Notes under the pieces: generated by a model
Told to the model about the DNA's origin: nothing
The model's database searches: none
Seen by the model: only the letters and a program-made list of their open reading frames with translations
NCBI RefSeq assembly: GCF_937903345.1
Contig: NZ_CALCZQ010000070.1
Coordinates: 11,534-75,533, forward strand
From: an uncultured Emticicia sp.
GTDB taxonomy: Bacteria > Bacteroidota > Bacteroidia > Cytophagales > Spirosomataceae
DNA length: 64,000 nucleotides
Reading direction: 5' to 3'
Program-made: the position numbers and the translations under genes
Part shown: one piece after another, positions 55,102 through 63,083 of the stretch
Numbering within the stretch: position 1 is the first letter of the stretch
Layout: every line of letters starts with the position of its first letter

Positions 55102-55616
55102 TACTTACGGCACGTTATTTATTTGAGAACTTAGAAGAAGAGGTAAAGAAAAAGCATGGAATTCGTTCATTAGCTCGTTTAGATTGTACCGAGGTATCTG
55201 GTTTTTATAATGGTTTAAATCCATTTAGAAACAAGAAAGGTATGATTTATTTATTCCCAACAGAAACCGATGATTTTGTTGAATATAATGGGAAACGAGT
55301 TGCAATGATGGCATTAACAAACGGCACGTTAAATTTAAGTAGTTTATTTTTTGAAGACTTAGATTGTTTGCAATTTTCATACGGGTATCCAAATGCACGT
55401 ACAAAGTTGAGAGATGGTTCTGAAAACCCTTTATTACCATTTAGGTTTGATGGCTATCTATTTTTAACAGATAAGGAGTTGAAAAGAATTGAATTATTTA
55501 TTGTGGTGGGTGGGAAAAACTGCATAAGAGAGTTTTATTGCCATTTGTTAGATGGTGAGTTAGATAGTGAAATAAACCGTTTGAGAGCTGAGGCAAGACC
55601 GTATTTTAATTACTAA
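55098..55616 (+). CDS. Unknown protein in the replication operon
   Basis: 172 residues. It overlaps the HTH gene by 4 bp and ends 2 bp before the replication gene, so it is tightly coupled to both. Contents are strand-rich: RKDG-type turns such as FRNKKGMIYLFPTETDDFV, MALTNGTLNLSS and LPFRFDGYLFLTDKELKRIE. No family recognised. Position suggests an accessory replication role such as ssDNA binding, but there is no motif evidence. Confidence 0.6.
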   Translation: MILTARYLFENLEEEVKKKHGIRSLARLDCTEVSGFYNGLNPFRNKKGMIYLFPTETDDFVEYNGKRVAMMALTNGTLNLSSLFFEDLDCLQFSYGYPNARTKLRDGSENPLLPFRFDGYLFLTDKELKRIELFIVVGGKNCIREFYCHLLDGELDSEINRLRAEARPYFNY

Positions 55617-55618
55617 TT

Positions 55619-56530
55619 ATGTACGATACATTGCATTTATGGCACGGGGGTAATACGGAATGTATTGCCCCCTTATTATGTCAAGTAGTTGAACATAATA
55701 GGGATGAAAGTTATTACATCACAGGCAATTTGAAAAACTTCAATCTTTGTGTAAATGAAAAAGGGGTAAGTATCAAAGGTAGTTTAGCTAAATGGTTTTT
55801 TGGCAACAATCTACAAACACTTACAAGGGTAGACACACAGCAAGCGATTGAATCATTATCTGATACTCTTCATTTATCTGTAAAAAATGCTAAATTGAGT
55901 AGAATAGATTTTGCACAAAATTTCAGTATGCAATATGAACCTGAGATATATTACCCTTATTTTGGTGATAGTAAGACTTATAAAAGATGTGGGTTGAGCA
56001 CCAGTTTATATTATACTAAACCAAACATTATTAAACTTTTTTATAATAAAAATTTGGAGTATAAAGTTAAAAATGGAAAAATAGATGAAAGTTTATTTCA
56101 AAAAAATCTTTTAAGATTTGAGGTTAGGTTCATGAAGCAACTTCCTAAGATTTTTAATAAAGTCTCTGTTAATGTAGGAATGCTTTATGATGAAGATTTT
56201 TATATGAGATTATTTAAAAAATGGTTTGATGAATATTCAAATATTGATAAAATTTCAAAAATGGCATTTAGAGAAGATGTATTGCTAAAACCTAGTGATT
56301 TTTTTAATCAATTAACTTTGAAATCAATAATAGATTTAGGTGGGCAAAATGAAGTTTTGGAATTAATTGAAGAAACAAGAAAACGAGGGCAATTTGAACG
56401 ACCTGAGTATCCAAGTCGAGCTAAAGGTATGATAAAGGATTTATTTAAAAATGAGCTTCTTTTTGAACCGAGTGAATTGATACAAGAACTTGAAAATAAA
56501 GTTAGACAATTTAAACTCGATTTTAAATAG
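55619..56530 (+). CDS. Replication initiator of the filamentous-phage G2P/CRI type
   Basis: 303 residues beginning MYDTLHLW, a start typical of gene II/X-family proteins. SIKGSLAKWFFGNN corresponds to the CRI motif IKxSPAKxxxGxN, and NAKLSRIDFAQNF to the conserved strand before the catalytic region. Tyr-rich segments follow (EIYYPYFGD, TSLYYTKPNIIKLFYNK). Such proteins nick the origin and start rolling-circle replication in inoviruses and related plasmids. It is the last gene of the three-gene operon. Confidence 0.72.
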   Translation: MYDTLHLWHGGNTECIAPLLCQVVEHNRDESYYITGNLKNFNLCVNEKGVSIKGSLAKWFFGNNLQTLTRVDTQQAIESLSDTLHLSVKNAKLSRIDFAQNFSMQYEPEIYYPYFGDSKTYKRCGLSTSLYYTKPNIIKLFYNKNLEYKVKNGKIDESLFQKNLLRFEVRFMKQLPKIFNKVSVNVGMLYDEDFYMRLFKKWFDEYSNIDKISKMAFREDVLLKPSDFFNQLTLKSIIDLGGQNEVLELIEETRKRGQFERPEYPSRAKGMIKDLFKNELLFEPSELIQELENKVRQFKLDFK

Positions 56531-57083
56531 TCTTATAATAAGAGTGAAGTTTTGACAGTATTTGTCAATATTTAGATTATTAAATACTACTATTTTATAA
56601 AAAGGAATGAAACTAATTTAAAGATTTTTAGGGATATACTACTTTTAAGAAGGCTACCTAAATCATTTTTACCTTTGTTTTCATTCCTTTGCTGTTTTTT
56701 TAGTTAAATTAGAAATTTTATAGACTCATTCAGATAAAATAGTCAACTAATTTTATATTAACTTTAAAGCTTTATAATGTTTGATTTTGATAAAGAAAAA
56801 TAAAAATATTGAAATTTAAAAATTAAGTTACTAATTTTACAAACCACACTAAATAAAGTTTTTAGGCGTTAGCTTTTATTCTGTATTTAGAAATCTGACA
56901 GTTTCCATTAAATACCTACATGAATAATAAGACCAAACGCCCACGTTAAGGCGTGGGCTATTTGTGCTTATTTGTAGGTTGGGCTTTGTCAGAGCCTCTA
57001 AATACGATAATGTTACAAACCCACGTCTTTTAATAACTAATCGTTGATTTAGGGTTTGGATTGACATAAAACCATCAATATCA
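56531..57083. other. Non-coding block with hairpins after the replication gene
   Basis: No gene. TTGACA/TGTCAA inverted repeat at 56552-56568. A GC-rich hairpin GCCCACG-TTAAGG-CGTGGGC at 56939-56958 is followed by more imperfect pairing to ~57000. A rolling-circle origin or a terminator would be expected here; which one is not decidable by eye. Confidence 0.4.
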
Positions 57084-57686
57084 ATGAAAAATTTAGTGTT
57101 TTTATTAGGCGTAACTTTTTTCTTAATTTGTTGTAAGGGAGAAAAGGGCGATGTAGGTCCAATTGGGGCGACAGGTGCAACGGGACCCCAAGGCGTTCAG
57201 GGTAATACAGGTGCAACTGGTGTGACAGGTGCAACTGGTGCACAAGGAATTCAAGGAGTTCAAGGTAATACTGGAGCAACGGGAGCAACGGGAGCTACTG
57301 GGTTAAACGGAACAAATGGGGTAAATTCTACAAAGCCTTTAATTGTTGATTTTGACTTAGATTTATCTAAGACATTAAATTATTATGATTTTAAAACTGC
57401 ATTAGATCCCTTAGATATCGTTTTTTGTTACATCAACAGAAGTAGTTCTTATTCTCCATTACCTTACAATGGATATGCCTATACGACCGACAAAGCATCT
57501 TTTGTTAAATTAGACTGTAACTTTGATGTATGGAAATATACTTTATATATAGATAATAAAAGTGTCATACCATCTGGTTCAACTTTTAATTTTAGAATGG
57601 TTATAATAAGAGGATCAAAGACTGGAAGATTAAGTGCTAATACTCCTTATGAGACTTTGAAAAAAATGTATAATCTTCCTGATTGA
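57084..57686 (+). CDS. Collagen-like lipoprotein
   Basis: 200 residues. A lipoprotein signal (MKNLVFLLGVTFFLICC) leads directly into about 17 Gly-x-y triplets (GEKGDVGPIGATGATGPQG, repeated GNTGATGATGATG) ending near residue 78. A ~120-residue globular part follows, without a recognised motif (FDLDLSKTLNYYDFKTAL). Bacterial collagen-like proteins form surface trimers and occur often in phage tails and adhesins. Threonine-rich triplets are typical of bacteria that lack hydroxyproline. Cargo or a surface protein of the integrated element. Confidence 0.82.
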   Translation: MKNLVFLLGVTFFLICCKGEKGDVGPIGATGATGPQGVQGNTGATGVTGATGAQGIQGVQGNTGATGATGATGLNGTNGVNSTKPLIVDFDLDLSKTLNYYDFKTALDPLDIVFCYINRSSSYSPLPYNGYAYTTDKASFVKLDCNFDVWKYTLYIDNKSVIPSGSTFNFRMVIIRGSKTGRLSANTPYETLKKMYNLPD

Positions 57687-57697
57687 TTGGTAAGAAC

Positions 57698-57724
57698 AGG
57701 TAGCCCTTTAATTTAGGGTTACCT
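57698..57724 (+). terminator. Hairpin terminator after the collagen-like gene
   Basis: AGGTAGCCCT, loop TTAATTT, AGGGTTACCT, followed by an AT-rich stretch. One mismatch in the stem. It starts 12 bp after the stop codon. Confidence 0.65.
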
Positions 57725-57885
57725 ATTTATGTTTTTAGGGTAAATCATTTGATTTTTTATTTAAAATATATGGTTATTCAAAGTATATATGAACTAATTA
57801 AGTATATCCATTAAAAAGAATAGACTAATACGATTGAGATTCATTTTTAAAATTATTTGAGAACAACTAACCAAACATAAATCTA

Positions 57886-58560
57886 ATGAAAAATTTTTTA
57901 CTGCTTTATTTCTGTTTCTTTTGTACTTTGAATCTTGCTGCTCAATTAGGTGTAACTTCTGTTGAGGTTCATATTACTCCCGATATTGGACAGTTAGCCT
58001 CTATTGATATAGGGGAGAATATTATTAAAAGCAAAAGTTTCATACACACAAGAGCAGTATATTGTGATGATGATATTCAGTACAAGAAGAATGGAAAAAT
58101 AAAATCTTTAAAGGTTACAAATGATTATGTTTTTGATGATGCTTCACCCAAAGGAAACGGAGCATTAGACAAGTATTGTTTTATGTATTTATGTGTTTGT
58201 GTTGACCCAAAGTCCAATCAAGTAATAACGGTCGAATCTAAATCAATGGTTTTTTTAAATCAAAGTGATAATCCAATAGTGTCTGAAAAGCCAATATTTT
58301 TAAGAGAAAAGGAAGTAACTCAAACCCCAATTGAAATAGCAGATTTTAACCAAGAGTTTATATACAGTGGCAAGGTAGGAAATATAGTTAAATTCTCTTA
58401 CCGTGAATTTTATAAAAACTTAGCAAGACAAGCTTTTACACAAGATGTACAATATGATTTATCAGAAGGAAATATAATTGGTTTTAAGGGGGCTAAATTT
58501 GAAATAATAAATGCGTCTAATTACAAATTAGATTACAAAATTTTGAGTCCATTTAAATAA
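57886..58560 (+). CDS. Secreted protein of unknown function
   Basis: 224 residues with a signal peptide (MKNFLLLYFCFFCTLNLAAQ). Mature part is strand-rich and has a Cys cluster (FMYLCVCVDPKSN, VYCDDDIQYKK). FIYSGKVGNIVKFSYREFYK, then QYDLSEGNIIGFKGAKFEI, looks like a beta-sandwich end. No family recognised. It is the second exported cargo protein of the element, transcribed separately from the collagen-like gene because a terminator lies between them. Confidence 0.65.
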   Translation: MKNFLLLYFCFFCTLNLAAQLGVTSVEVHITPDIGQLASIDIGENIIKSKSFIHTRAVYCDDDIQYKKNGKIKSLKVTNDYVFDDASPKGNGALDKYCFMYLCVCVDPKSNQVITVESKSMVFLNQSDNPIVSEKPIFLREKEVTQTPIEIADFNQEFIYSGKVGNIVKFSYREFYKNLARQAFTQDVQYDLSEGNIIGFKGAKFEIINASNYKLDYKILSPFK

Positions 58561-58784
58561 TACCAAAGAAGTATAGTGTATGAGATTAACGCATTTGCAT
58601 TTTTGTTTATCCAATATTAATGTAAATACAATGATTAATGTATAGATAAATTTTAAATTGCCCCATACCTAGCCACAGATTCCACGCATGGGAGTTTTAT
58701 GTTTTAATTTTTGACATAGAGTTACAGTAGTAAATTAATGTAAAGCCAAGTATAATTACTTGGTTCTTTTTTTGCTCAAAAATA

Positions 58785-58818
58785 AGGGACGATAGGGACG
58801 GGGACGGTTTGGGGACGG
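58785..58818 (+). repeat. GGGACG iterations near the right end
   Basis: AGGGACGA (58785), AGGGACG (58794), GGGACGG (58801) and GGGACGG (58812), then AACAACTAAACAA (58829 on). The same order occurs near the left end before the integrase (AACAATAACTAAACAA). Arm-type sites or a relic of an integrase leader. Confidence 0.45.
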
Positions 58819-58862
58819 TTTGTTTAAAAACAACAACTAAACAAAAGATAATTATAGGAAAC

Positions 58863-58908
58863 AAAAAAGAGTGTAAGCCGTTGGTTATAAACGTTTTACA
58901 CTCTTTTT
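58863..58908. terminator. Strong bidirectional hairpin
   Basis: AAAAAAGAGTGTAA at 58863-58876 pairs with TTACACTCTTTTT at 58896-58908 around a 19-nt loop. The A- and T-tracts on both sides suit a bidirectional terminator between the element and the tRNA genes read from the right. Confidence 0.75.
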
Positions 58909-58944
58909 GTTTGGTTCTTTTTACCCTGTTTTTGGGGCAAATCG

Positions 58945-59030
58945 TACCGAGGACGGGAATCGAACCCGTACGAGTTTAAAAGCTCACAGGATTTTAAGTC
59001 CTGCGTGTCTACCAGTTCCACCACCTCGGC
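58945..59030 (-). tRNA. tRNA-Leu (anticodon UAA)
   Basis: 86 nt on the minus strand. The acceptor stem is GCCGAGG/CCTCGGT; the anticodon arm is CAGGA-CTTAAAA-TCCTG, giving UAA. A long variable arm (TGAGCTTTTAAACTCG) and the T-arm GGGTTCGATTCCC are present; A73 and no encoded CCA. Its 3' 15 bases overlap the right att repeat, so integration restores the gene. Confidence 0.95.
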
Positions 59031-59102
59031 AATTCCATTGGGGCGAATAAGTTTGAACTTATTCTTGAAAAAAAAAGCACCGATGAGGTGCTTACTCTTT
59101 CG

Positions 59103-59175
59103 AGCGAAAGACGAGTCTCGAACTCGCGACCTTAACCTTGGCAAGGTTACGCTCTACCAACTGAGCTACTTTCGC
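59103..59175 (-). tRNA. tRNA-Gly (anticodon GCC)
   Basis: 73 nt. The acceptor stem is GCGAAAG/CTTTCGC and the D-arm GCTCAGTTGGTAGAGC. The anticodon arm AACCT-TGCCAAG-GTT region reads GCC, and the T-arm is GAGTTCGAGACTC. CCA not encoded. It lies 72 bp upstream of tRNA-Leu, same strand, one transcription unit. Confidence 0.95.
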
Positions 59176-59220
59176 ATTACATTTTAGATTTTAACTGAAA
59201 GTTTCTGTCTTAATGTGGTG

Positions 59221-59251
59221 CAAAGGTAAGGCGATTTTTATTACTTGTCAA
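59221..59251 (-). promoter_or_regulatory. tRNA operon promoter
   Basis: On the minus strand: TTG (59251-59249), 20-nt spacer, TACCTTTG (59228-59221), a perfect TAnnTTTG. It is about 46 bp before tRNA-Gly. Confidence 0.6.
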
Positions 59252-59283
59252 GTGTTTGAAATAAAAAAGTTGTAAAATTTTTA

Positions 59284-59733
59284 TTATTTTTTTGTAAATA
59301 TCTGATTATAAGAGGCTTCGCAGGCTGAAAAATTTTGAAAAAATTTTATCGGAATAGTCATGTACATTCGTAAAGGCTGGAATTTATTATATTTAGTCAT
59401 CCCTCCTGGAGTCCAATTTGACATTAATTTCATTACCCTAATCGCTTCTTCGTCGCAAGTTTTATTGATTCCTTTCATTATTTCGTAATGATTTTTACTT
59501 CCATTTTTTTCGACAACAAATTTTATAAAAACAGTATTTCTATTTTTTTCGGTTGGAATCTCAGCAACTGGTACATTAATATTTGAGCAAATGAATGAAT
59601 AAAGTGCTTTATATCCTTGTGGATAGCTTGGTGAAACGTCGGTTGTTATATAAATCAGACTATCTGATGTGTTTTTTTGAGCAACTATTGTCAATGAGCA
59701 GCAAAAAAGGGCTATGAGGTATATTTTTTTCAT
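59284..59733 (-). CDS. Secreted TonB-C-terminal-domain protein
   Basis: 149 residues with a signal peptide (MKKIYLIALFCCSLTIVAQ). The mature part has the TonB C-terminal pattern: VFIKFVVEKNGSKNHYEIM, CDEEAIRVMKLMSNWTPG, and a final strand MYMTIPIKF. It lacks the N-terminal TM and proline linker of true TonB, so it is a stand-alone periplasmic TonB_C protein as is common in Bacteroidota. Its function is not known. Confidence 0.8.
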   Translation of the reverse strand: MKKIYLIALFCCSLTIVAQKNTSDSLIYITTDVSPSYPQGYKALYSFICSNINVPVAEIPTEKNRNTVFIKFVVEKNGSKNHYEIMKGINKTCDEEAIRVMKLMSNWTPGGMTKYNKFQPLRMYMTIPIKFFQNFSACEASYNQIFTKK

Positions 59734-59872
59734 GTTTTTGTGAGTTTAAGTTTTTAACATCTGTACTTTTGCAAAACTAATAGGAAAGATTAATTAAAAA
59801 AATATTTAGCTAATTATCTAAATAAATTTATAAATGTCTTCTAAAATGCTCCTAAAAATTGTAATTTAATAA

Positions 59873-60481
59873 ATGAATAGAACGATAGCTTTTGATAAAT
59901 CGCCCGATGGATTACTACCTGCGATTATCCAAGATTCGATTACTGGAAAAGTGCTAATGCTTGGGTATATGAATGCCGAAGCATATCAAAAAACAATGAC
60001 CGACAAGATTGTGACTTTCTTTAGCCGTAGTAAACAAAGACTATGGACTAAAGGCGAAACATCGAATAACTTTTTGAACGTAAAAAATGTATTAATAGAT
60101 TGTGATGGTGATACAATATTGATTTATGCCTCGCCCGATGGTCCAACTTGCCATACTGGCAATGATACTTGTTTTCAGGAAATTAACGACGGGAAGGTAT
60201 TATTTATCAATCATTTACGTGATGTAATCAGAGACCGTAAGCTAAATCCTTCGGATAAGTCTTATACGAGTGAATTGTTTCAGAAAGGTGTAAATAAGGT
60301 AGCTCAGAAAGTAGGGGAAGAGGCCGTAGAGTTGGTTATTGAGGCGAAAGATGATAATAAAGAATTATTTTTGGGCGAAGCAGCCGATTTGTTTTATCAT
60401 TATTTGGTGCTTTTGGAGCAAAAAAATTATACTTTCGATGAGGTAATAGATGTGCTGATGAAGCGTCATAAACAATCATGA
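59873..60481 (+). CDS. hisIE: Bifunctional phosphoribosyl-AMP cyclohydrolase/phosphoribosyl-ATP pyrophosphatase
   Basis: 202 residues. The N-terminal HisI domain (about 1-110) shows LMLGYMNAEAYQKT, FFSRSKQRLWTKGETSNN, DCDGDTILI and the zinc Cys pair in CHTGNDTCF. The C-terminal HisE domain (about 115-202) has YTSELFQKG, KVGEEAVELVIEA and EAADLFYHYLVLL. It catalyses steps 2 and 3 of histidine synthesis. No other his genes are in view. A TACTTTTG box at 59764-59771 may be its -7 element, but the -33 match is poor. Confidence 0.95.
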   Translation: MNRTIAFDKSPDGLLPAIIQDSITGKVLMLGYMNAEAYQKTMTDKIVTFFSRSKQRLWTKGETSNNFLNVKNVLIDCDGDTILIYASPDGPTCHTGNDTCFQEINDGKVLFINHLRDVIRDRKLNPSDKSYTSELFQKGVNKVAQKVGEEAVELVIEAKDDNKELFLGEAADLFYHYLVLLEQKNYTFDEVIDVLMKRHKQS

Positions 60482-60602
60482 TTAATAGGAGTAGTTACTT
60501 AATGAATTTTTATGATTCGAAAAAATCTTGGACGAAATTATAAGACTTCATTAACTTTATATTCAATCATTCCAATATTCACTCATTCAAAACTATCTTT
60601 TT

Positions 60603-60941
60603 ATGATAAACTATTTAATTCGTTTGGCTTGTTGTGCGGCTGCGATCTATTTCATGCCTCAATTTCTCAATGATATTAAAGTAAGCGGAACTACGGTGGC
60701 ATTAATTGTGGCTTTGGTTATGAGTTTTCTAAATACCTTTGTTAAGCCTATTTTGAAGCTACTTTCATTGCCGATTACAATTCTTACACTCGGATTGTTT
60801 TCGTTGGCTATCAATGTGCTAATTGTATATTTATGTGATTATTTGGTTGATGGGTTCAAAGTAAGTGGGTTTATTCAACCTTTGATTTTTGGTTTTATTC
60901 TTTCTATAGTCAATAGTTTGTTGGGTTCTTTTCAAGAATAG
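60603..60941 (+). CDS. Phage-holin-IV-family small membrane protein
   Basis: 112 residues with four hydrophobic helices: about 1-20, 27-50, 53-77 and 88-110. The family block LVMSFLNTFVKPILKLLSLPITILTLGLFSL is present in order (split here around NTFVKP and LPITILTLG). These proteins are widespread in bacterial chromosomes and, despite the family name, are not shown to be holins. Monocistronic, followed by a terminator hairpin. Confidence 0.85.
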   Translation: MINYLIRLACCAAAIYFMPQFLNDIKVSGTTVALIVALVMSFLNTFVKPILKLLSLPITILTLGLFSLAINVLIVYLCDYLVDGFKVSGFIQPLIFGFILSIVNSLLGSFQE

Positions 60942-60948
60942 ATTTAAA

Positions 60949-60994
60949 AAAAAAGTCCATTATCAGAGAAATTTTTTCCGACAATAGACTTTTT
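60949..60994. terminator. Convergent hairpin terminator
   Basis: AAAAAGTCCATT pairs with AATAGACTTTTT (one bulged or mismatched pair), ending in a T-run. It separates the small membrane protein gene from the convergent peroxiredoxin gene. Confidence 0.65.
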
Positions 60995-61077
60995 ACTTTT
61001 GTACTTTTCATTCATTGAAATCGCTGACTACGGTAACAATGTATTTATATTGTAAGAAACGATTCAAATCGTTACAA

Positions 61078-61545
61078 TTATAAGCTCTCTAAGGTGGCTT
61101 TAACTGCATCAAAATTTGGCAAATCGCCTGCACTTTCTAATACTTCTGCATATCTGATTAGTCCTGTTGTATCAACTACAAAAGCTGCACGTTTGGCCAC
61201 GCCTTGCATACCGAAAACGAAAGTATCATAGTATGCTCCATAAGCTTGTGCTGTTTCTTTGTTGAAATCAGATAATAAATTGAAAGGGAGATTTTGCTCT
61301 GCTTTGAATTTTCCTAAAGTAAAAATTGAGTCAACTGAGATACCTAAGATTTCGGCGTTTAAGCCCGAATAAGTTGCTATATCATCACGCATTTGGCAAA
61401 GTTCTGCCGTGCATACACCTGTAAATGCCAAAGGAAAAAATAATACCAATACGTTTTTGCCACGATAATCAGCCAAGTTTATTTCTGCTTTATCTGTGTT
61501 AAATAATTTAAAATCAGGGGCTTGTTCGCCTACGTTTAGTGCCAT
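61078..61545 (-). CDS. Peroxiredoxin, PrxQ/BCP- or AhpE-like
   Basis: 155 residues, thioredoxin fold. FFPLAFTGVCTAELCQMRD has peroxidatic Cys45 and a second Cys50, the spacing used for the intramolecular disulfide in PrxQ/BCP enzymes. The PLAFTGVCT block itself is closer to AhpE. FNLLSDFNKETAQAYG and RAAFVVDTTGLIRYAEV complete the family pattern. It reduces peroxides with thiol electrons in the cytoplasm. Monocistronic. Confidence 0.88.
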   Translation of the reverse strand: MALNVGEQAPDFKLFNTDKAEINLADYRGKNVLVLFFPLAFTGVCTAELCQMRDDIATYSGLNAEILGISVDSIFTLGKFKAEQNLPFNLLSDFNKETAQAYGAYYDTFVFGMQGVAKRAAFVVDTTGLIRYAEVLESAGDLPNFDAVKATLESL

Positions 61546-61849
61546 GATAGGAATTTTTTATGGTTTTTGATTGAATTAATAACTTATAAATTAAGTAGAA
61601 AGTTTGTATTAAAAGAAAAATCTTGTTGATGGCTTTTCTATTTGCCCAGAAACTTAGCTTTTTTCTTTAAAAAATTACAAATAAGCTGAGAAAATACTTT
61701 ATCAATACAGAAATAATTAATGGTATATTATTAATCGACAAATTTGCAAATAGCCTAATATCTGTATTTAGGCGTATCATCCTTGAGCGAACTTTTCGAC
61801 TTGTCCATAGATAAACTTACTTTGTTTCACCACGAAAATAATTTATGTT
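61546..61849. other. Gene-free stretch
   Basis: Upstream region of the peroxiredoxin gene and downstream region of rlmN. Very AT-rich. No gene, RNA or strong promoter pattern seen. Confidence 0.3.
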
Positions 61850-62893
61850 CTAAACAGAAGGCTCTTTAATTGCCAACTGCCCGCAAGCGGCATCAATATC
61901 TTTTCCGCGACTTCGGCGTATGTTTACAACTACTCCTTTATCTTCCAAAAACTTGGCAAATTTGCTCAGTTTATCTTCGGTGGTATTTAAATAATCGGCT
62001 TCGGCAATGGGGTTATATTCAATGATATTTACTTTTGCAGGCACTTTTTTCGTAAACTCCCAAAGCTCTTTGGCATCTTGCAACGAATCGTTAAAGTCGT
62101 TAAATACGATGTATTCAAACGTAATTCTATTGCCAGTTTTTTTATAGAAATAATTGAGGGCCGTCGCCAAATTTTGCAGCGTATTGCTCTCATTAATTGG
62201 CATGATTTCGTTACGTTTAGCATCGTTTGCTGCATGAAGCGAAAGTGCCAAATTGAATTTTACGCCATCATCTCCCAATTTTTGAATCATTTTTGCAATT
62301 CCTGCTGTACTTACTGTTATTCGTTTTGGCGACCAGTTTAAGCCTTCTGGCGAGGTAATATAATTGACAGATTCTATCAAACCAGTATAGTTGAGTAGCG
62401 GCTCGCCCATACCCATGTAGACAATATTGGTAAGTGGCTGATGATAATGTTCTTCTGCTTGCTGTTTAATAAGCACCACTTGATCGTAGATTTCAGCACC
62501 GTCAAGGTTACGTTTGCGAGCCATATAACCCGTTGCACAAAATTTACATGTGAGCGAGCAGCCCACTTGCGATGATACACAAGCCGTCATGCGGTCGTCG
62601 GCCGGAATCAAAACTCCCTCAACCAAATTCCCATCAAATAATTTGAAGCCCGATTTGATGGTTCGGTCATTGCTCACCTGCTTTTTAAGCACCGAAACCG
62701 CCCGAATTTCAAAATTTTCTTTCAATAACTCACGGGTTTTTAACGATAGATTGGTCATATCATCAAAACTCCAAGCTGATTTTTTCCAAAGCCATTCCGA
62801 AATCTGTTTGGCTCTGAAGCCTTGTTCGCCATTTTCTGAAAGCCAAACTTTTATCTGGTCGGTCGAAAGTTTTCTTATATCTTGTTTACTCAT
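61850..62893 (-). CDS. rlmN: 23S rRNA (adenine2503-C2)-methyltransferase RlmN
   Basis: 347 residues, radical-SAM enzyme. The Fe-S cysteines lie in SLTCKFCATGYMARKRN (CxxxCxxC), then NIVYMGMGEPLLNY, ITVSTAGI, LALSLHAAND, and the methyl-accepting Cys in DIDAACGQLA near the C-terminus. The N-terminal helical domain (QGFRAKQISEWLWKKSAWSF) binds RNA. It methylates A2503 of 23S rRNA and A37 of some tRNAs. Cfr is the alternative, but chromosomal context and sequence favour RlmN. Confidence 0.95.
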   Translation of the reverse strand: MSKQDIRKLSTDQIKVWLSENGEQGFRAKQISEWLWKKSAWSFDDMTNLSLKTRELLKENFEIRAVSVLKKQVSNDRTIKSGFKLFDGNLVEGVLIPADDRMTACVSSQVGCSLTCKFCATGYMARKRNLDGAEIYDQVVLIKQQAEEHYHQPLTNIVYMGMGEPLLNYTGLIESVNYITSPEGLNWSPKRITVSTAGIAKMIQKLGDDGVKFNLALSLHAANDAKRNEIMPINESNTLQNLATALNYFYKKTGNRITFEYIVFNDFNDSLQDAKELWEFTKKVPAKVNIIEYNPIAEADYLNTTEDKLSKFAKFLEDKGVVVNIRRSRGKDIDAACGQLAIKEPSV

Positions 62894-63083
62894 GTCTCTT
62901 TAAAATAATAACCTTATAAGGTATCCTTATAATCTAAATATATGTGAACCGAATGTACGCATCACAATGCAAAGTTCAGAAATATTCGTTGGTTTTGCCA
63001 AAAACAATCATTTTATCCTTCAAAAACCTTACTTTTGCTAGTATATAGAGTAAACAAAAAAAGAAATAAAATTATTGATAACA

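Larger units (their letters stand above)
52356..58959. mobile_element. 6.6-kb integrative element at tRNA-Leu(UAA)
   Basis: Bounded by a 16-bp direct repeat equal to the 3' end of tRNA-Leu. It carries a tyrosine recombinase next to the left repeat, a remnant of another, an excisionase-like HTH protein and a filamentous-phage G2P-type replication initiator. Two secreted cargo proteins and three other unknowns or non-coding blocks complete it. No Zot-type ATPase, coat or conjugation genes are visible. It looks like a phage-derived satellite or rolling-circle integrative plasmid rather than a complete inovirus. Confidence 0.8.

Noticed and set aside
55098..55616. 172-residue protein as a phage coat or Zot protein
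   Set aside because: No hydrophobic helix or signal peptide for a coat protein and no Walker motif for Zot.
57049..57288. Antisense open frame over the collagen-like repeat
   Set aside because: It arises from the biased Gly-x-y codons; its Leu/His/Gln-rich translation has no protein character.
60603..60941. Holin-family protein as evidence of a prophage
   Set aside because: This four-helix family is common in bacterial chromosomes without phage context, and the neighbours are hisIE and a peroxiredoxin.
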